Source of the DNA: Nitritalea halalkaliphila LW7
Lineage (GTDB): Bacteria; Bacteroidota; Bacteroidia; Cytophagales; Cyclobacteriaceae
NCBI RefSeq assembly: GCF_000265075.1
Contig: NZ_AJYA01000039.1
Coordinates: 1-64,000, forward strand
Length of the DNA stretch: 64,000 bases
Direction of reading: 5' to 3'
A program made the position numbers and the translations under genes. The notes beneath the pieces were generated by a model. That model saw only the letters and a program-made list of their open reading frames with translations, did not search any database and had not been told where the DNA came from. Shown piece after piece: positions 36,326 through 45,778 of the stretch (the first letter of the stretch is position 1; each line of letters opens with the position of its first letter).

Positions 36326-38245
36326 ATGAATTATTTATCCATATCCGGTCTCACGAAATCCTTCGGCGAGCGGGTACTATTCGATTCCATCGCCTTCGGT
36401 TTAGACCAGGGACAGAAGGCTGCCCTCGTCGGGCAAAACGGTGCCGGTAAGTCCACGCTCATGAAAATTATTATGGGTTTAGAGCTTGCCGATAAGGGAG
36501 AGGTGGTGATCAATTCTGGGATTCGCGTGGCCTACGTGCACCAGAACCCGACCTTTGCCGCAGGCATGAGCATCTACGATACGATTTTCGACTCGGGAGA
36601 GAATGAGGCCCTCGCAGTCGTCAAAGCGTATCAAAAAGCTACCCTAGAGGCAGAAAATGGTCGCGCAGATGAAAAGCTGCTGCAGACACTTTTTGATCGT
36701 ATGGACAGCCTACAAGCATGGGATTTCGATTACCAAATAAAAGAGATTTTAGGCAAACTCGGTCTGCATGATACGGATGTGCCGGTAGAAAAGCTCTCAG
36801 GGGGCCAGCGGAAACGTGTCGCACTGGCACGCGCCCTGCTCGCCCAGCCGGATCTATTGCTACTGGATGAACCGACGAACCATCTTGACCTAGAGACGAT
36901 CGAATGGCTGGAAGAATACCTTTCGACAGCGAATTTAAGCTTGTTTATGGTGACCCACGACCGCTATTTTCTCGATCGAGTGACGAATATGATTTTCGAG
37001 CTGGATGATCGACAGCTTTTTAAATATAATGGCAACTATGGCTATTTCTTAGAGAAAAAGGCACAGCGAAAGGAGCAGGAGGCGACGGAGCAGGAAAAGG
37101 CCAAGAGCCTCTACAAGAAGGAGCTGGACTGGATTCGTCGCCAGCCGAAAGCGCGTGGTACTAAAGCGAAATACCGCGTGGATGCCTTCGAGCAAACCAA
37201 GGAAAAAGCCTTTAAAAAGACAGAAGAGCGTGAGCTTAGCTTGGGCCTGACCACGCAGCGCCTCGGGAGCAAAATCTTGGAGCTGGATAAGGTGGTCAAG
37301 CAGTATGGGGATAAAAAATTAATCGATGGCTTTTCCTACACCTTTAAAAAAGGCGATAAGGTAGGCATCGTAGGGCCGAATGGAGTAGGAAAAACGACCT
37401 TTCTGTCGCTGCTGACCGGTCTGATCGAAGCTGACCAAGGGGCTGTCACGAAGGGGCAGACCACCGTTTTTGGCTATTACCGCCAAGAGGAGGATCGCTT
37501 CGACGAATCGAAAATACTTATCGATACCGTGAAGGAGGTGGCGGAAGTGGTCACCGTAGCGGGTGGGGCCACCATCACCGTGTCCCAGTTCTTAAACCGC
37601 TTTGGTTTCCCTCCTAAGCAGCAGCATACGCCGATCGCTAAGCTGAGTGGAGGAGAGCGCCGCCGCTTACAGCTGCTCCTCGTCCTGATCACGAATCCTA
37701 ATTTCCTGATTCTCGATGAGCCGACAAACGACCTGGATATCGATACCTTAAATACGCTGGAGAGCTTCTTGGATGATTTCCCGGGCTGTCTACTCATCGT
37801 CTCGCACGATCGTTACTTCATGGACCGGCTGGTAGACCACCTGTTCGTTTTCGAGGGGAACGGTTTTATCCGGGATTTCCCAGGTAATTACACCGACCTG
37901 CGCGAAGAAGAACGCGAGCGTAAGGAAGAAGCGGCTCGCCTGCAGCGGGAGCAGAAGCGCGAGGCGCAAAAAGAAGCCAGCACTCCCGCACCCGTGGCAG
38001 CCCCTGTCTCGGAGAGCACCTCTGTCAGGAAGGCCACTTTTAAGGAGAAACAGGAGTTTGAAGCTATTTCTCAGGAGTTGGAAGAGCTGCAGGCAGAAAA
38101 AGAAACGTTGATCGCACAAATTTCCGCAGGCACGGAGGATCATGAGCGCCTTTTAGCATGGTCGGGCAGGCTGCAGGAAGTGGACGAACGACTCGACGCC
38201 CTTGAGCTTCGCTGGCTAGAGCTGAGTGAGCTTGCTGGATTGTAA
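36326..38245 (+). CDS. ABC-F family ATP-binding protein
   Basis: ABC-F proteins lack membrane domains and act on ribosomes, as EttA, Uup or antibiotic-protection factors do. The 639-residue protein has two nucleotide-binding domains: Walker A GQNGAGKST and signature LSGGQRKR in the first, GPNGVGKTT and LSGGERRR in the second. A charged inter-domain linker and a C-terminal coiled coil of about 90 residues are typical of Uup. Intact. Subfamily cannot be assigned from sequence alone, though the coiled-coil tail favours Uup. Confidence 0.92.
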   Translation: MNYLSISGLTKSFGERVLFDSIAFGLDQGQKAALVGQNGAGKSTLMKIIMGLELADKGEVVINSGIRVAYVHQNPTFAAGMSIYDTIFDSGENEALAVVKAYQKATLEAENGRADEKLLQTLFDRMDSLQAWDFDYQIKEILGKLGLHDTDVPVEKLSGGQRKRVALARALLAQPDLLLLDEPTNHLDLETIEWLEEYLSTANLSLFMVTHDRYFLDRVTNMIFELDDRQLFKYNGNYGYFLEKKAQRKEQEATEQEKAKSLYKKELDWIRRQPKARGTKAKYRVDAFEQTKEKAFKKTEERELSLGLTTQRLGSKILELDKVVKQYGDKKLIDGFSYTFKKGDKVGIVGPNGVGKTTFLSLLTGLIEADQGAVTKGQTTVFGYYRQEEDRFDESKILIDTVKEVAEVVTVAGGATITVSQFLNRFGFPPKQQHTPIAKLSGGERRRLQLLLVLITNPNFLILDEPTNDLDIDTLNTLESFLDDFPGCLLIVSHDRYFMDRLVDHLFVFEGNGFIRDFPGNYTDLREEERERKEEAARLQREQKREAQKEASTPAPVAAPVSESTSVRKATFKEKQEFEAISQELEELQAEKETLIAQISAGTEDHERLLAWSGRLQEVDERLDALELRWLELSELAGL

Positions 38246-38335
38246 GGCAGGTATGTGGTGCCTGTAAGGAGGTGAGAATCCTGGGGAGTAACGCTGCGCT
38301 ACTTGCTGACAATTTTTGCCCTGGTTACAGCACGA

Positions 38336-38371
38336 AAAAGTCCCCTATCATTAAATCGTTAGGGGACTTTT
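38336..38371. terminator. Bidirectional terminator
   Basis: AAAAGTCCCCTA and TAGGGGACTTTT, 12 bp, around a 12-nt loop, between the convergent ABC-F gene and lipoprotein gene. A second palindrome, CTTTGGCCC/GGGCCAAAG, follows at 38382-38402. Confidence 0.85.
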
Positions 38372-38414
38372 CGTAAAGGTGCTTTGGCCCAGCGGGCCAA
38401 AGTTATGTGAGCAC

Positions 38415-38927
38415 TTAACGCGTAAAGTTTAGCGTGAGGGTAAAAGTTTCTACCTGCAGTTCTTGAGGGATAAGTGCACCGATGTCAGAAGAGCTTTCTA
38501 AAACCAGACGATTCGGTGTCAGCGTACGGATGGTCGCTTCTATCGTGAGGCCTTCGCTGCTTATGGTGAGCACTTCACCTTCACGCATCAGCGTGCCGGA
38601 AAGTAATTCTTCCCCATCGAATAGAAGGGTTTGGCGTGGAGCTTCTTGCCCGCCGGTGGAGAGGACTGCTTCCATTTCGAAGCCTCCTGTGCTGCTGACC
38701 GTTTCCAAGATTTCATCGAAACGGACGATGAGGTCTGTGCTTACGGTCTCCCCTTCCAAGCGTGCGTTTATGGGGAATACACCCACATTTACTCGTCCAT
38801 CCGCTTGAAAGCTGGCATCTTCTAAGGTCCAGCTTCCATCGAGAAGAGAAACTCTGGGTTCATCATCGGTACCACAGCTCATTAAGAGCAGTGCGGGCAC
38901 AAGGAAGACTAAAAGTAGTTTTTTCAT
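38415..38927 (-). CDS. Predicted lipoprotein, lipocalin-like
   Basis: From the ATG at 38927 the product has 170 residues. It has a signal sequence with lipobox LLMSC, then an acidic mature domain with alternating strands beginning LLDGSWTLEDASFQADGRV. This pattern is typical of small lipocalin-like lipoproteins of Bacteroidota. The frame opens eight codons earlier at 38951. Function unknown. Confidence 0.7.
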   Translation of the reverse strand: MKKLLLVFLVPALLLMSCGTDDEPRVSLLDGSWTLEDASFQADGRVNVGVFPINARLEGETVSTDLIVRFDEILETVSSTGGFEMEAVLSTGGQEAPRQTLLFDGEELLSGTLMREGEVLTISSEGLTIEATIRTLTPNRLVLESSSDIGALIPQELQVETFTLTLNFTR

Positions 38928-38960
38928 AATTAGCTTTAATTTTCTAAGCAAATGTACGAA

Positions 38961-39871
38961 TTATTCACTTATGTTCTCATCAGGAAGAATTTCTATATCT
39001 TCGATGAGAACTTTTTTAGCGATCTGCTGGCCTGTCAGCGTGGCTGCGAGTCCTCCCAGGGCTGTTTCTTTGTATTTACTTTCCATGCTGGCGCCGATTT
39101 CGCCCATGGCTTCCACGCACTCGTCTACTGGGATCACGCCACTTACGCGGGCGAGGGCGATCTGGGCGGAGCTGTTCGCGATAGCTGCAGCACTGGCATT
39201 ACGTACGACACAGGGTACTTCGACCAGTCCAGCCACGGGGTCACAAACCAGGCCGAGCATGCACTGTATCGTGATGGCTACAGCATTAAACACCTGGTCG
39301 ATATCACCACCGAGGGCATGAACCATACCGCCTGCCGCCATCGCTGCAGCTGAGCCCGTTTCCGCTTGGCAACCGCCCACAGCGCCTGCCAGACTGGCCT
39401 TTCGCTCGATGATCAGGGCTATTCCAGCTCCTACTAAAAGGCTCTCCACGATACATTCGTCGGAAAGACCATGAATTTCCTGTAGTGTATATAGCGTGCC
39501 GGGAAGTATGCCGGAGGCGCCCGCCGTAGGTGCTGCCACGACACGTCCCATGCACGAGTTCACTTCCTTCGCTGCCAGTGCGCGAGCGATAAGTTTTTGG
39601 AATTCAGGGGAGAGGACCGCCACAGGATGCTGGTACACCTTTTTGGCTCCGTTTTGGATCATGCTGATCGGGACTGCATGTCTTCTTTTAGGCCCGTGTC
39701 CACAGCCTCTCGCATGACTTGATAGGCCGTTAAAAGTCCGGAGTAGATGGCGTCTCGCGTGGTGTTACGCTGGTGTATCTCGTAGCTGATGACGGCTTCA
39801 AACAAGGGGATGTTCGCGGCCTCACAGTGGCGCTGCCACCCGCTGAAGCTGTCAAATAAAAACTTGGTCAT
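38961..39871 (-). CDS. sdaA: L-serine ammonia-lyase, iron-sulfur dependent, alpha-type (one frameshift)
   Basis: Converts L-serine to pyruvate and ammonia using a [4Fe-4S] cluster. The cluster-binding cysteines are seen in GCQAETGSAAAM, CMLGLVCDPVAGL and VEVPC. SCMGRVVAAPTAGASGILPG is the substrate loop. The frame breaks near 39664, where GATCAGCATG probably should read GATCAGGCATG. Repair gives about 304 residues from ATG 39871 (MTKFLFDSFSG). An upstream in-frame ATG at 39898 lies too close to the putative promoter. A separate beta subunit gene is not present here. Confidence 0.88.
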
Positions 39872-39955
39872 GGAATAGATGGGTTTATATGGGAACAAAG
39901 TTCGTAAAAAAACAGATAATCCATGCTTCTAGTTCTTTCTTCTCAGTAACTATAT

Positions 39956-39986
39956 GAAAACGGCCACCGCTCTGGGAGGGTGGCCG
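39956..39986 (-). terminator. Intrinsic terminator of the FKBP-like gene
   Basis: On the minus strand CGGCCACC pairs with GGTGGCCG around a 10-nt loop, followed by TTTTCA, about 35 bp after the stop. Confidence 0.7.
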
Positions 39987-40021
39987 TATCCGTTCACGGT
40001 GCTGGGTACACGGGTTACGGA

Positions 40022-41011
40022 TTAATTGGAAGTATTTAAGCGCAATACGTTAGTAACGCGTGCTTTAAATAAGATAGGTTCGAACGGTCGGGCTGTGGCC
40101 GGTATGGCGCCCTGACGGATGAGGTCCCGGCGAATTTGTCTTGGGAAGACTTGTACGCCCTCATTGCCGTAGGCCAAAATAGACGGCACAATAACTTCCA
40201 TTCGCATATCGTCTACGGCCGCTGTGAAAATCTGTGGAATAAATGCAAACTGGTTTTCAGCACCTACCTCGATGGTCGGCGCCTGGCTGCCGGAAGCGCT
40301 GGCAAAGGCGCTCGTCTCATCCAGTTGCAGCATTTCGAATTCGAAGGTGACCAGATCGCCTGGAGTCAACTTATGCTCTTCTAAGGCCTCTTCTGAAACG
40401 GAGGTCCAGATCCAAAGGTCCTGCGTGGGGCTTACACGTCGAAATCGTTCTTCCAGGCCATTTTCTTCTTTGTAGGCTTGAATGCTCTGCGCTTCGAGGA
40501 GCTCCAAGCTGTCGTCATCTAAGATAAACTCCCAGCGCACACGAATGACCAAGTTAGAAGAGGGCTGTATGAGCTGCTCATAGCTGTAGTCTCTGTAAGC
40601 TAAAAAGGAGGGGACGTAGAGGGTAAACTCTTCGCCTTCACGCGCTAGGCCTGCGGCCAAATTAATGACTAGCGGTATGAGGCGATCTTCACCATGCTGG
40701 AACACACTCAGCGGCGCTTCTGGACCCCAGCGATCATCGATAAGCTGTCCCTCTGTCGTACGAATTTCGTAGCGGATGGCCACTTTATTTCTGTTTTGGA
40801 TCTGGCGGCCAGTCGGGTTACTGACTTCTTTTACCCAGAAAAATCCTAGTTGGCTGGATTCTGCCTGAATGTTGTTTTGGTCGAGAAAGGCGCGCAGCCG
40901 TTCGTTATCCCGCTCGGCCATGCGATCTGCATCAGAAAGCCCCTGTTCGAGGCAGGCATTTAAACTAAAGAGGATCGCCAGCGCTAATCCCAAAATGGAG
41001 TACTTACGCAT
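40022..41011 (-). CDS. FKBP-type peptidylprolyl isomerase-like lipoprotein
   Basis: A 329-residue lipoprotein from ATG 41011 with lipobox SLNAC. It appears to contain two FKBP-like domains. The first is near residues 85-165 (YEIRTTEGQLIDDRWG, then AAGLAREGEEFTLYVPSFLAY). The second is near 220-325 and ends with IVPSILAYGNEGV. The FKBP active-site residues are weakly conserved, so it may be a chaperone more than an isomerase. Only 1 bp separates it from the barrel protein stop, so it is probably in the ECF sigma-factor operon. Confidence 0.75.
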   Translation of the reverse strand: MRKYSILGLALAILFSLNACLEQGLSDADRMAERDNERLRAFLDQNNIQAESSQLGFFWVKEVSNPTGRQIQNRNKVAIRYEIRTTEGQLIDDRWGPEAPLSVFQHGEDRLIPLVINLAAGLAREGEEFTLYVPSFLAYRDYSYEQLIQPSSNLVIRVRWEFILDDDSLELLEAQSIQAYKEENGLEERFRRVSPTQDLWIWTSVSEEALEEHKLTPGDLVTFEFEMLQLDETSAFASASGSQAPTIEVGAENQFAFIPQIFTAAVDDMRMEVIVPSILAYGNEGVQVFPRQIRRDLIRQGAIPATARPFEPILFKARVTNVLRLNTSN

Positions 41012-41012
41012 G

Positions 41013-42396
41013 TTACTTGAATTGATAAGAAATTCGCACATTCACACCGGTTAGGGTGAAAGCCTGATCGAGGAATGTTTGATTATTAAGTGAAAATTTA
41101 TAAAATGGCTCGATCATAAACAAGGTATTTTTTCCTAGGTCCTGTTCGTAACCCATCGCGAGCTGTATGAATTGACCATTTCCGCGCCTGAGTCAGTATC
41201 TGGGCTGAAGGTATTCGTGAACGTCTCGCTCATGCTGCTGGCTTCGACTCCTTGCGCATTAAAGTTAGGCACCGCAAAGGTGGCGGTAGCCTGCTGGTTC
41301 GCATACATCATGTGGGAAACCCCACCTGCGATAAAAAAGCCGCCCTCTCTCCTGTCGAGCACCTTATACCGCATGTTTATGGGAATTTCGATCTGCGCGA
41401 ACTGAAGGGAGGTTCCCTGAGGTACGGCCACACGCATCAGGCATTCGGCTGTGCAAAACCTCTGTCCCCGGAAGCTGGCTGTGTGGCCATGGCCACCCGC
41501 TGTTCGACAGCAGGTCCTGCTGGCTGAAACTCTTGCCGTGCTAAGCTAAGCCCTACATCCACCTGCATGCGTTTACCGATTTGAACCCCTCCATGAATGC
41601 CCGCCCCAAAGGCCAAGGGAGAAGATTGATTCGCTACTGCTTGTGGACTAAGGAGCAGGCCGATATGGAAAGCTCGAGGCGCTCGATCCTCAGAAGGGTT
41701 TTCCAGACGTTCAGCTAGCGTAACGCTCAGCTGTTCAGGCTCTCGCGGAGCGGATGTCGCACTGATGTTCGGGAGGACGACTGCACCTGCTCCGCTGCTT
41801 GGCTTTTCCACAGGTGGCAAAATCCAGTTAGGAGTGGCGGTAGATGTAGTGGCTAATGTGACCTCACGAAGGTCTTTTAGGGTGGGGAGTCCATCCGTGG
41901 TAGCCACTGGTTTAGGTGTTCCTTCCGTGTTTTCCGGCGTCTGCTTTGCCGCCTGCGGCAAAGTCTGTGCGAGGACTTCCCTCTGAGCAGAAATTACTGC
42001 TACCGAAGAAGCCCCTTCTGGCTCTGGGGAAGGGGTGCTCGCCCTACCATCCAGCTCCTCTATGTCTTTCGGCTCGGGCCGGATGGGAGAAACAGAAAAA
42101 GAGCGACTCGCCAGCGACAGGCTATCGGCACCTCCACTAGAACTTAACAGCTGCGGATCTGCTGGCATCCACCAGGTGGAAAGGCCGAAAAACCCAAAAA
42201 GGAACAGTGCCGCCGCCCCCGCAAAACCCGCAAAAAAGTATTTCCACTTCCGCGCTATCAAAGGGCCTCCCTGCCACTTCCGCCGCGCAAAGTCCTCCCA
42301 AGCCCCCGGAGTGTAGCCGGTATCCAAGCCCTCGAGCTCCGCGCGCATTTTATCCGCTAGTCGTTTATCGAACCGCTCCTTCATTCTTCTCCGCAT
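41013..42396 (-). CDS. Anti-sigma-like membrane protein with C-terminal beta-barrel (two frameshifts)
   Basis: About 461 residues after repair. The N-terminal 50 residues are cytoplasmic in character, with the PGAWEDFARRKW motif seen in proteins next to ECF sigma factors. One membrane helix (residues 52-72) and a long Pro/Ser/Thr/Glu-rich linker of about 160 residues follow. From about residue 245 on, strands such as FHIGLLLSP, GVQIGKRMQVDVGLSLA and LTGVNVRISYQFK look like a small outer-membrane barrel. Breaks: near 41437 (AATGCCTGATG, likely GCCCTG) and near 41178 (ATGGTCAA, likely ATGGGTCAA). The 32-bp overlap with the sigma factor implies coupling. Confidence 0.72.
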
Positions 42397-42913
42397 TTAA
42401 TTGAAGCACTTTTTCTCGTAATTTTTGTTTGGCGCGTGCCAAGTACGTTCTCGATGAGCTGGAGGGGATTTCCAGGGTGTCCGCGATTTCATTATGCGAA
42501 TATCCCTCGATTTCGTACATGTTAAAGACGATACGCAGGAGCTCAGGAAGGCCGCGTAAAAGCTGCATCAAATCCTCTACCGAGAGGGCATCTAAGACCC
42601 CAGGATCTAAGGTTTCAGAATGCGCCTTTTCGATGTCCATCACGGCGAAATACTTGATGCTTCGCCGGTAATAATCGATAGAAGTATTAATAACGATGCG
42701 CCGCAGCCACGCTTTAAATGACTGCTGCGGGGCATACGTGTCCAGTTTGTCGAACACCTTCATGAAGCTGTCATTTACGATTTCACCCGCCTCTTCTTTG
42801 ACATTAGCGTAGCGCAGCGCGATGCCCATAGCATACCCATAGTAATGCTTATACAGCTGCTCGAATGCCTTCTTATCGCCGTCTTGGGCGCGCTTCACGT
42901 AATCGTGTTCCAA
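42365..42913 (-). CDS. ECF-family RNA polymerase sigma factor
   Basis: A 182-residue extracytoplasmic-function sigma factor. Region 2 (AFEQLYKHYYGYAMGIALRYA to SFKAWLRRIVINTSIDYYRR) binds core polymerase and the -10 element. Region 4 (LPELLRIVFNMYEIEGYSHNEIADTL, SSSRTYLARAKQKLR) binds the -35 element. The start is TTG at 42913, or possibly GTG 42898. The gene overlaps its partner membrane protein, so the signal probably comes through that protein. Target genes are unknown; the FKBP lipoprotein in the same operon may be one output. Confidence 0.9.
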   Translation of the reverse strand: MEHDYVKRAQDGDKKAFEQLYKHYYGYAMGIALRYANVKEEAGEIVNDSFMKVFDKLDTYAPQQSFKAWLRRIVINTSIDYYRRSIKYFAVMDIEKAHSETLDPGVLDALSVEDLMQLLRGLPELLRIVFNMYEIEGYSHNEIADTLEIPSSSSRTYLARAKQKLREKVLQLNAEKNEGAVR

Positions 42914-42985
42914 ACTATACTGGGTTCCTTGGTCCTTACTTACCCTGAACGCAGGCGCAAGTAAAAGTGCTACAGTCGTGGAGTA

Positions 42986-43393
42986 TTAAAAGTGAAACGT
43001 GACCTCCTGCTTCAGGGCAGGGTCTAAGCTAAGGGCCACCGGGCAGGTCTTGGCCGCACGCTTTAACTTGTCTATAAATTTCGCGTCGAGGTCGGCGGCC
43101 TCCGGCCAAAAAATGTTCAGGCGAATCTCTGCTATGCGACGCGGGTCTGAGGCCATCACTTTTTCTACCTCCCAGTGCATACCGTCTAACTGCACCCCAT
43201 CCCGCTCAGCGACGATGCCCATAATCGTGACCATACAGCTTCCCAGGGCCGCTGCTACTAAATCCGTCGGGCTAAAGGCCTCTCCACGACCGTGGTTATC
43301 CACCGGAGCATCTGTAAGTACTTTGCTTCCAGAGGCTACATGCTCCATCTCTGTGCGTAATTTACCTAGGTAAGAACTTTTTACTGTTGGCAT
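42986..43393 (-). CDS. OsmC family peroxiredoxin-like protein
   Basis: A 135-residue OsmC/Ohr-fold protein. Two redox cysteines are visible, in LGSCMVTIMG and KTCPVALSLDPAL, as in organic-hydroperoxide reductases. It ends with the conserved C-terminal strand QEVTFHF. Probable role in peroxide detoxification. Monocistronic, divergent from the hypothetical exported-protein gene. Confidence 0.87.
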   Translation of the reverse strand: MPTVKSSYLGKLRTEMEHVASGSKVLTDAPVDNHGRGEAFSPTDLVAAALGSCMVTIMGIVAERDGVQLDGMHWEVEKVMASDPRRIAEIRLNIFWPEAADLDAKFIDKLKRAAKTCPVALSLDPALKQEVTFHF

Positions 43394-43463
43394 AAAACTT
43401 CTTTTTTTCGTTGTAGTTTAGTAACTTATAAGCGAATTTAGCGTTTTCTTAGCGTATATCTCC

Positions 43464-44210
43464 ATGAACATAAAATTCTTTCCATATCTCCCCGTATGCC
43501 TGAGTGCGATACTCTTGTTTTTCTTCGCTACGGCGGGACTAGCGCAGCGTGATGATGCAGGAGATTACGAATACGATCGTGAAGTTTTCGTCGGAGTAAA
43601 TAAAAATACAAACGGGGGACTCATTGGCGGAATTTCCGGAAAGATGGGTACACGCATAAACGATGAGCTTTTCCAGTTTTATGGCTTAGACTTAATGAAT
43701 GTCCGCCATCCTAAGGAGGTGCGCTATAATACCATCTTAGGTAATTCCTATGTTTTCGGTAAACAAAATCACCTGTACAGCATTCGCCCCTATTACGGTA
43801 GGGAACTTATTTTGTTTAAAAAAGCTGCCCAGCAGGGGGTGCAAGTTTCGGCACTAGTGGCAGCAGGACCTTCACTCGGGATTATAGCTCCCTACATCAT
43901 CGAATATTCGATCAGTAGAACGGAGACGGTACGTCAGCAGTACGATCCCGAGATTCATCAGAGCCGCTTTAATATATTGGGAACAGGTCGCGTTTTCGAA
44001 GGCCTAGGTGATTCCGAATTTGCCATCGGCGGAAATGCTAAAGCTGCACTTTTCTTTGAATTCGGATCTTTTCGCTCTAGTGTCATGGGAGTTGAACTCG
44101 GATACCAATTTGAGGGTTTCACTAGAGAGATTCCAATCATGGTAGGTGCCCAAAATCGCAGCATCTTCCATTCCGCTTATTTCACCTTCTATTACGGATT
44201 TAGGAAATAA
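43464..44210 (+). CDS. Exported protein, probable outer-membrane barrel, adjacent to lipA
   Basis: A 248-residue protein with a signal peptide ending AGLAQ/RDD. The mature part has alternating strands, many aromatic residues and ends FTFYYGFRK, consistent with an outer-membrane barrel. It resembles a hypothetical family often next to lipA in Bacteroidota; the function is unknown. lipA follows after 47 bp. Confidence 0.7.
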   Translation: MNIKFFPYLPVCLSAILLFFFATAGLAQRDDAGDYEYDREVFVGVNKNTNGGLIGGISGKMGTRINDELFQFYGLDLMNVRHPKEVRYNTILGNSYVFGKQNHLYSIRPYYGRELILFKKAAQQGVQVSALVAAGPSLGIIAPYIIEYSISRTETVRQQYDPEIHQSRFNILGTGRVFEGLGDSEFAIGGNAKAALFFEFGSFRSSVMGVELGYQFEGFTREIPIMVGAQNRSIFHSAYFTFYYGFRK

Positions 44211-44257
44211 GCCCTAATTGGCGTTTCTTTGTACTTCTATTCATTAAATCCCATGCC

Positions 44258-45136
44258 ATGATAGAACTTCCAGTTGTATCCCAAGACGAAACCAAGCGAA
44301 AAAAACCCAACTGGTTACGGGTAAAACTACCAGTGGGGAAAGAATATGCCAAAGTAAGGAAATTAGTTGATGAGCATAAGCTACACACCATCTGTGAAAG
44401 TGGAAACTGCCCGAATATGGGCGAGTGCTGGGGAGCCGGCACGGCTACTTTCATGATTTTAGGGAATGTATGCACGCGCTCTTGTTCCTTCTGCGCCGTA
44501 GCTACCGGCAGGCCACCTGAGTATGATACTGATGAGCCGCGTCGTGTAGCTGAAGCCATTAAGCTAATGGGAGTGAAGCACGCAGTAATCACCTCTGTTA
44601 ACAGAGATGAGCTTAAGGATAGAGGCGCCGAAATCTGGTATCAGACCGTTATAGAGACGAAAAAAGCTTCTCCGTCCACTACCATTGAGACCCTTATTCC
44701 TGATGTGAAAGGCAACTGGGACGCGCTCTATAGAATGATCAGTGGCGGGCAGGAAGTCGTTTCTCATAATATGGAAACAGTGAAGCGCTTGTACAGAAGG
44801 GTTCGGCCACAGGCCAAATACGAGCGCTCCCTAGAACAGATTAAGCTCACCAAAGCATATGGAAAGCGTACCAAGACGGGCATCATGCTGGGTCTAGGCG
44901 AGACGAAAGATGAAGTCTACGAAGCGATGGATCATCTAGCCGCTCACGGATGTGATATCCTAACCCTCGGGCAGTATCTGCAGCCCACCAAAATGCATAT
45001 TGAAGTGGCTGAATTTATTCATCCGGACCTCTTTGATCACTATCGGGAAGAAGGCTTAAAGAGAGGACTTAAGTATGTAGAGTCAGGCCCACTTGTGCGG
45101 TCTTCTTACCATGCCGAGCGGCATGTAAACGTTTAA
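44258..45136 (+). CDS. lipA: Lipoyl synthase
   Basis: LipA is a radical SAM enzyme that inserts two sulfur atoms into octanoyl groups to make the lipoyl cofactor of 2-oxoacid dehydrogenases such as PDH. The 292-residue protein has the radical SAM motif [10 protein letters not shown] and the auxiliary cluster motif [12 protein letters not shown]. Full length and intact. It would supply the E2 partner of the PdhA encoded at the start of the window. Confidence 0.97.
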   Translation: MIELPVVSQDETKRKKPNWLRVKLPVGKEYAKVRKLVDEHKLHTICESGNCPNMGECWGAGTATFMILGNVCTRSCSFCAVATGRPPEYDTDEPRRVAEAIKLMGVKHAVITSVNRDELKDRGAEIWYQTVIETKKASPSTTIETLIPDVKGNWDALYRMISGGQEVVSHNMETVKRLYRRVRPQAKYERSLEQIKLTKAYGKRTKTGIMLGLGETKDEVYEAMDHLAAHGCDILTLGQYLQPTKMHIEVAEFIHPDLFDHYREEGLKRGLKYVESGPLVRSSYHAERHVNV

Positions 45137-45157
45137 AAAAAAATTATCTAGCGATAC

Positions 45158-45201
45158 AAAACCATAAAGGCTTCCTGATAGAGAAGCCTTTATGGTTTTT
45201 A
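45158..45201. terminator. Very strong terminator after lipA
   Basis: AAAACCATAAAGGCTTC pairs perfectly (17 bp) with its complement around an 8-nt loop. Both ends carry A or T runs, so it can end transcripts from either side. Confidence 0.9.
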
Positions 45202-45285
45202 TACTGTTAAATTGGTCCGATTTACTTTTCTAGCAGCAAAAGGGAAGCGCAAGCTGGCGCATCTACTATACTTGCTGTGATACGC

Positions 45286-45720
45286 TTAGGCGTAGTTAAA
45301 GCTATCCACCTGTTCCATCACCCAGTCTTTATATTTATCGAGGCGATACTCTTTCCAGATTTCTTTCATCTTGGGCGCTCCATCGATCAGAAACTTAAAG
45401 GCAGTACTGGCTTTTGGCTTACTTAAGGCATTAAAAAGCTCATCTTGAAAGCCCTTATCTTTTACCTGACGTAGCACGAAGTCCTCCATCATTTTATGCT
45501 CCTGGGGAGCTTCCATCCGCACGAATTCCGCAAAATTATCCGGATCATCCTCTATCTCGTCTAATATATCCTCCTCCTCAGGTGTTAGATCATAGTTGAA
45601 GTAATCTTCATCATCTGGGAGGTGAAATATTTTTTTCTGGTCTACTTGGTAGAAGCAAACCATCCCCTTAATTAAGTGAGCCGCTATGGTCTCGACTTCA
45701 TGGTTAGAAAGGCTTAACAT
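45286..45720 (-). CDS. UPF0158 family protein
   Basis: An acidic protein of 144 residues from ATG 45720 (MLSLSNHEVE). It has the family's Asp/Glu-rich central segment EEEDILDEIEDDPDNF and a C-terminal helix rich in Trp and Lys (WKEYRLDKYKDWVMEQ). The family has no firm function. The upstream extension in the frame (to 45777) is probably not translated. It is in the same direction as the esterase and cdd genes. Confidence 0.75.
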   Translation of the reverse strand: MLSLSNHEVETIAAHLIKGMVCFYQVDQKKIFHLPDDEDYFNYDLTPEEEDILDEIEDDPDNFAEFVRMEAPQEHKMMEDFVLRQVKDKGFQDELFNALSKPKASTAFKFLIDGAPKMKEIWKEYRLDKYKDWVMEQVDSFNYA

Positions 45721-45778
45721 TATAGTATGTGAAAGATAAATTTTAGGGAAAAATACAGGAAAGCAATTTAAATTCAAA

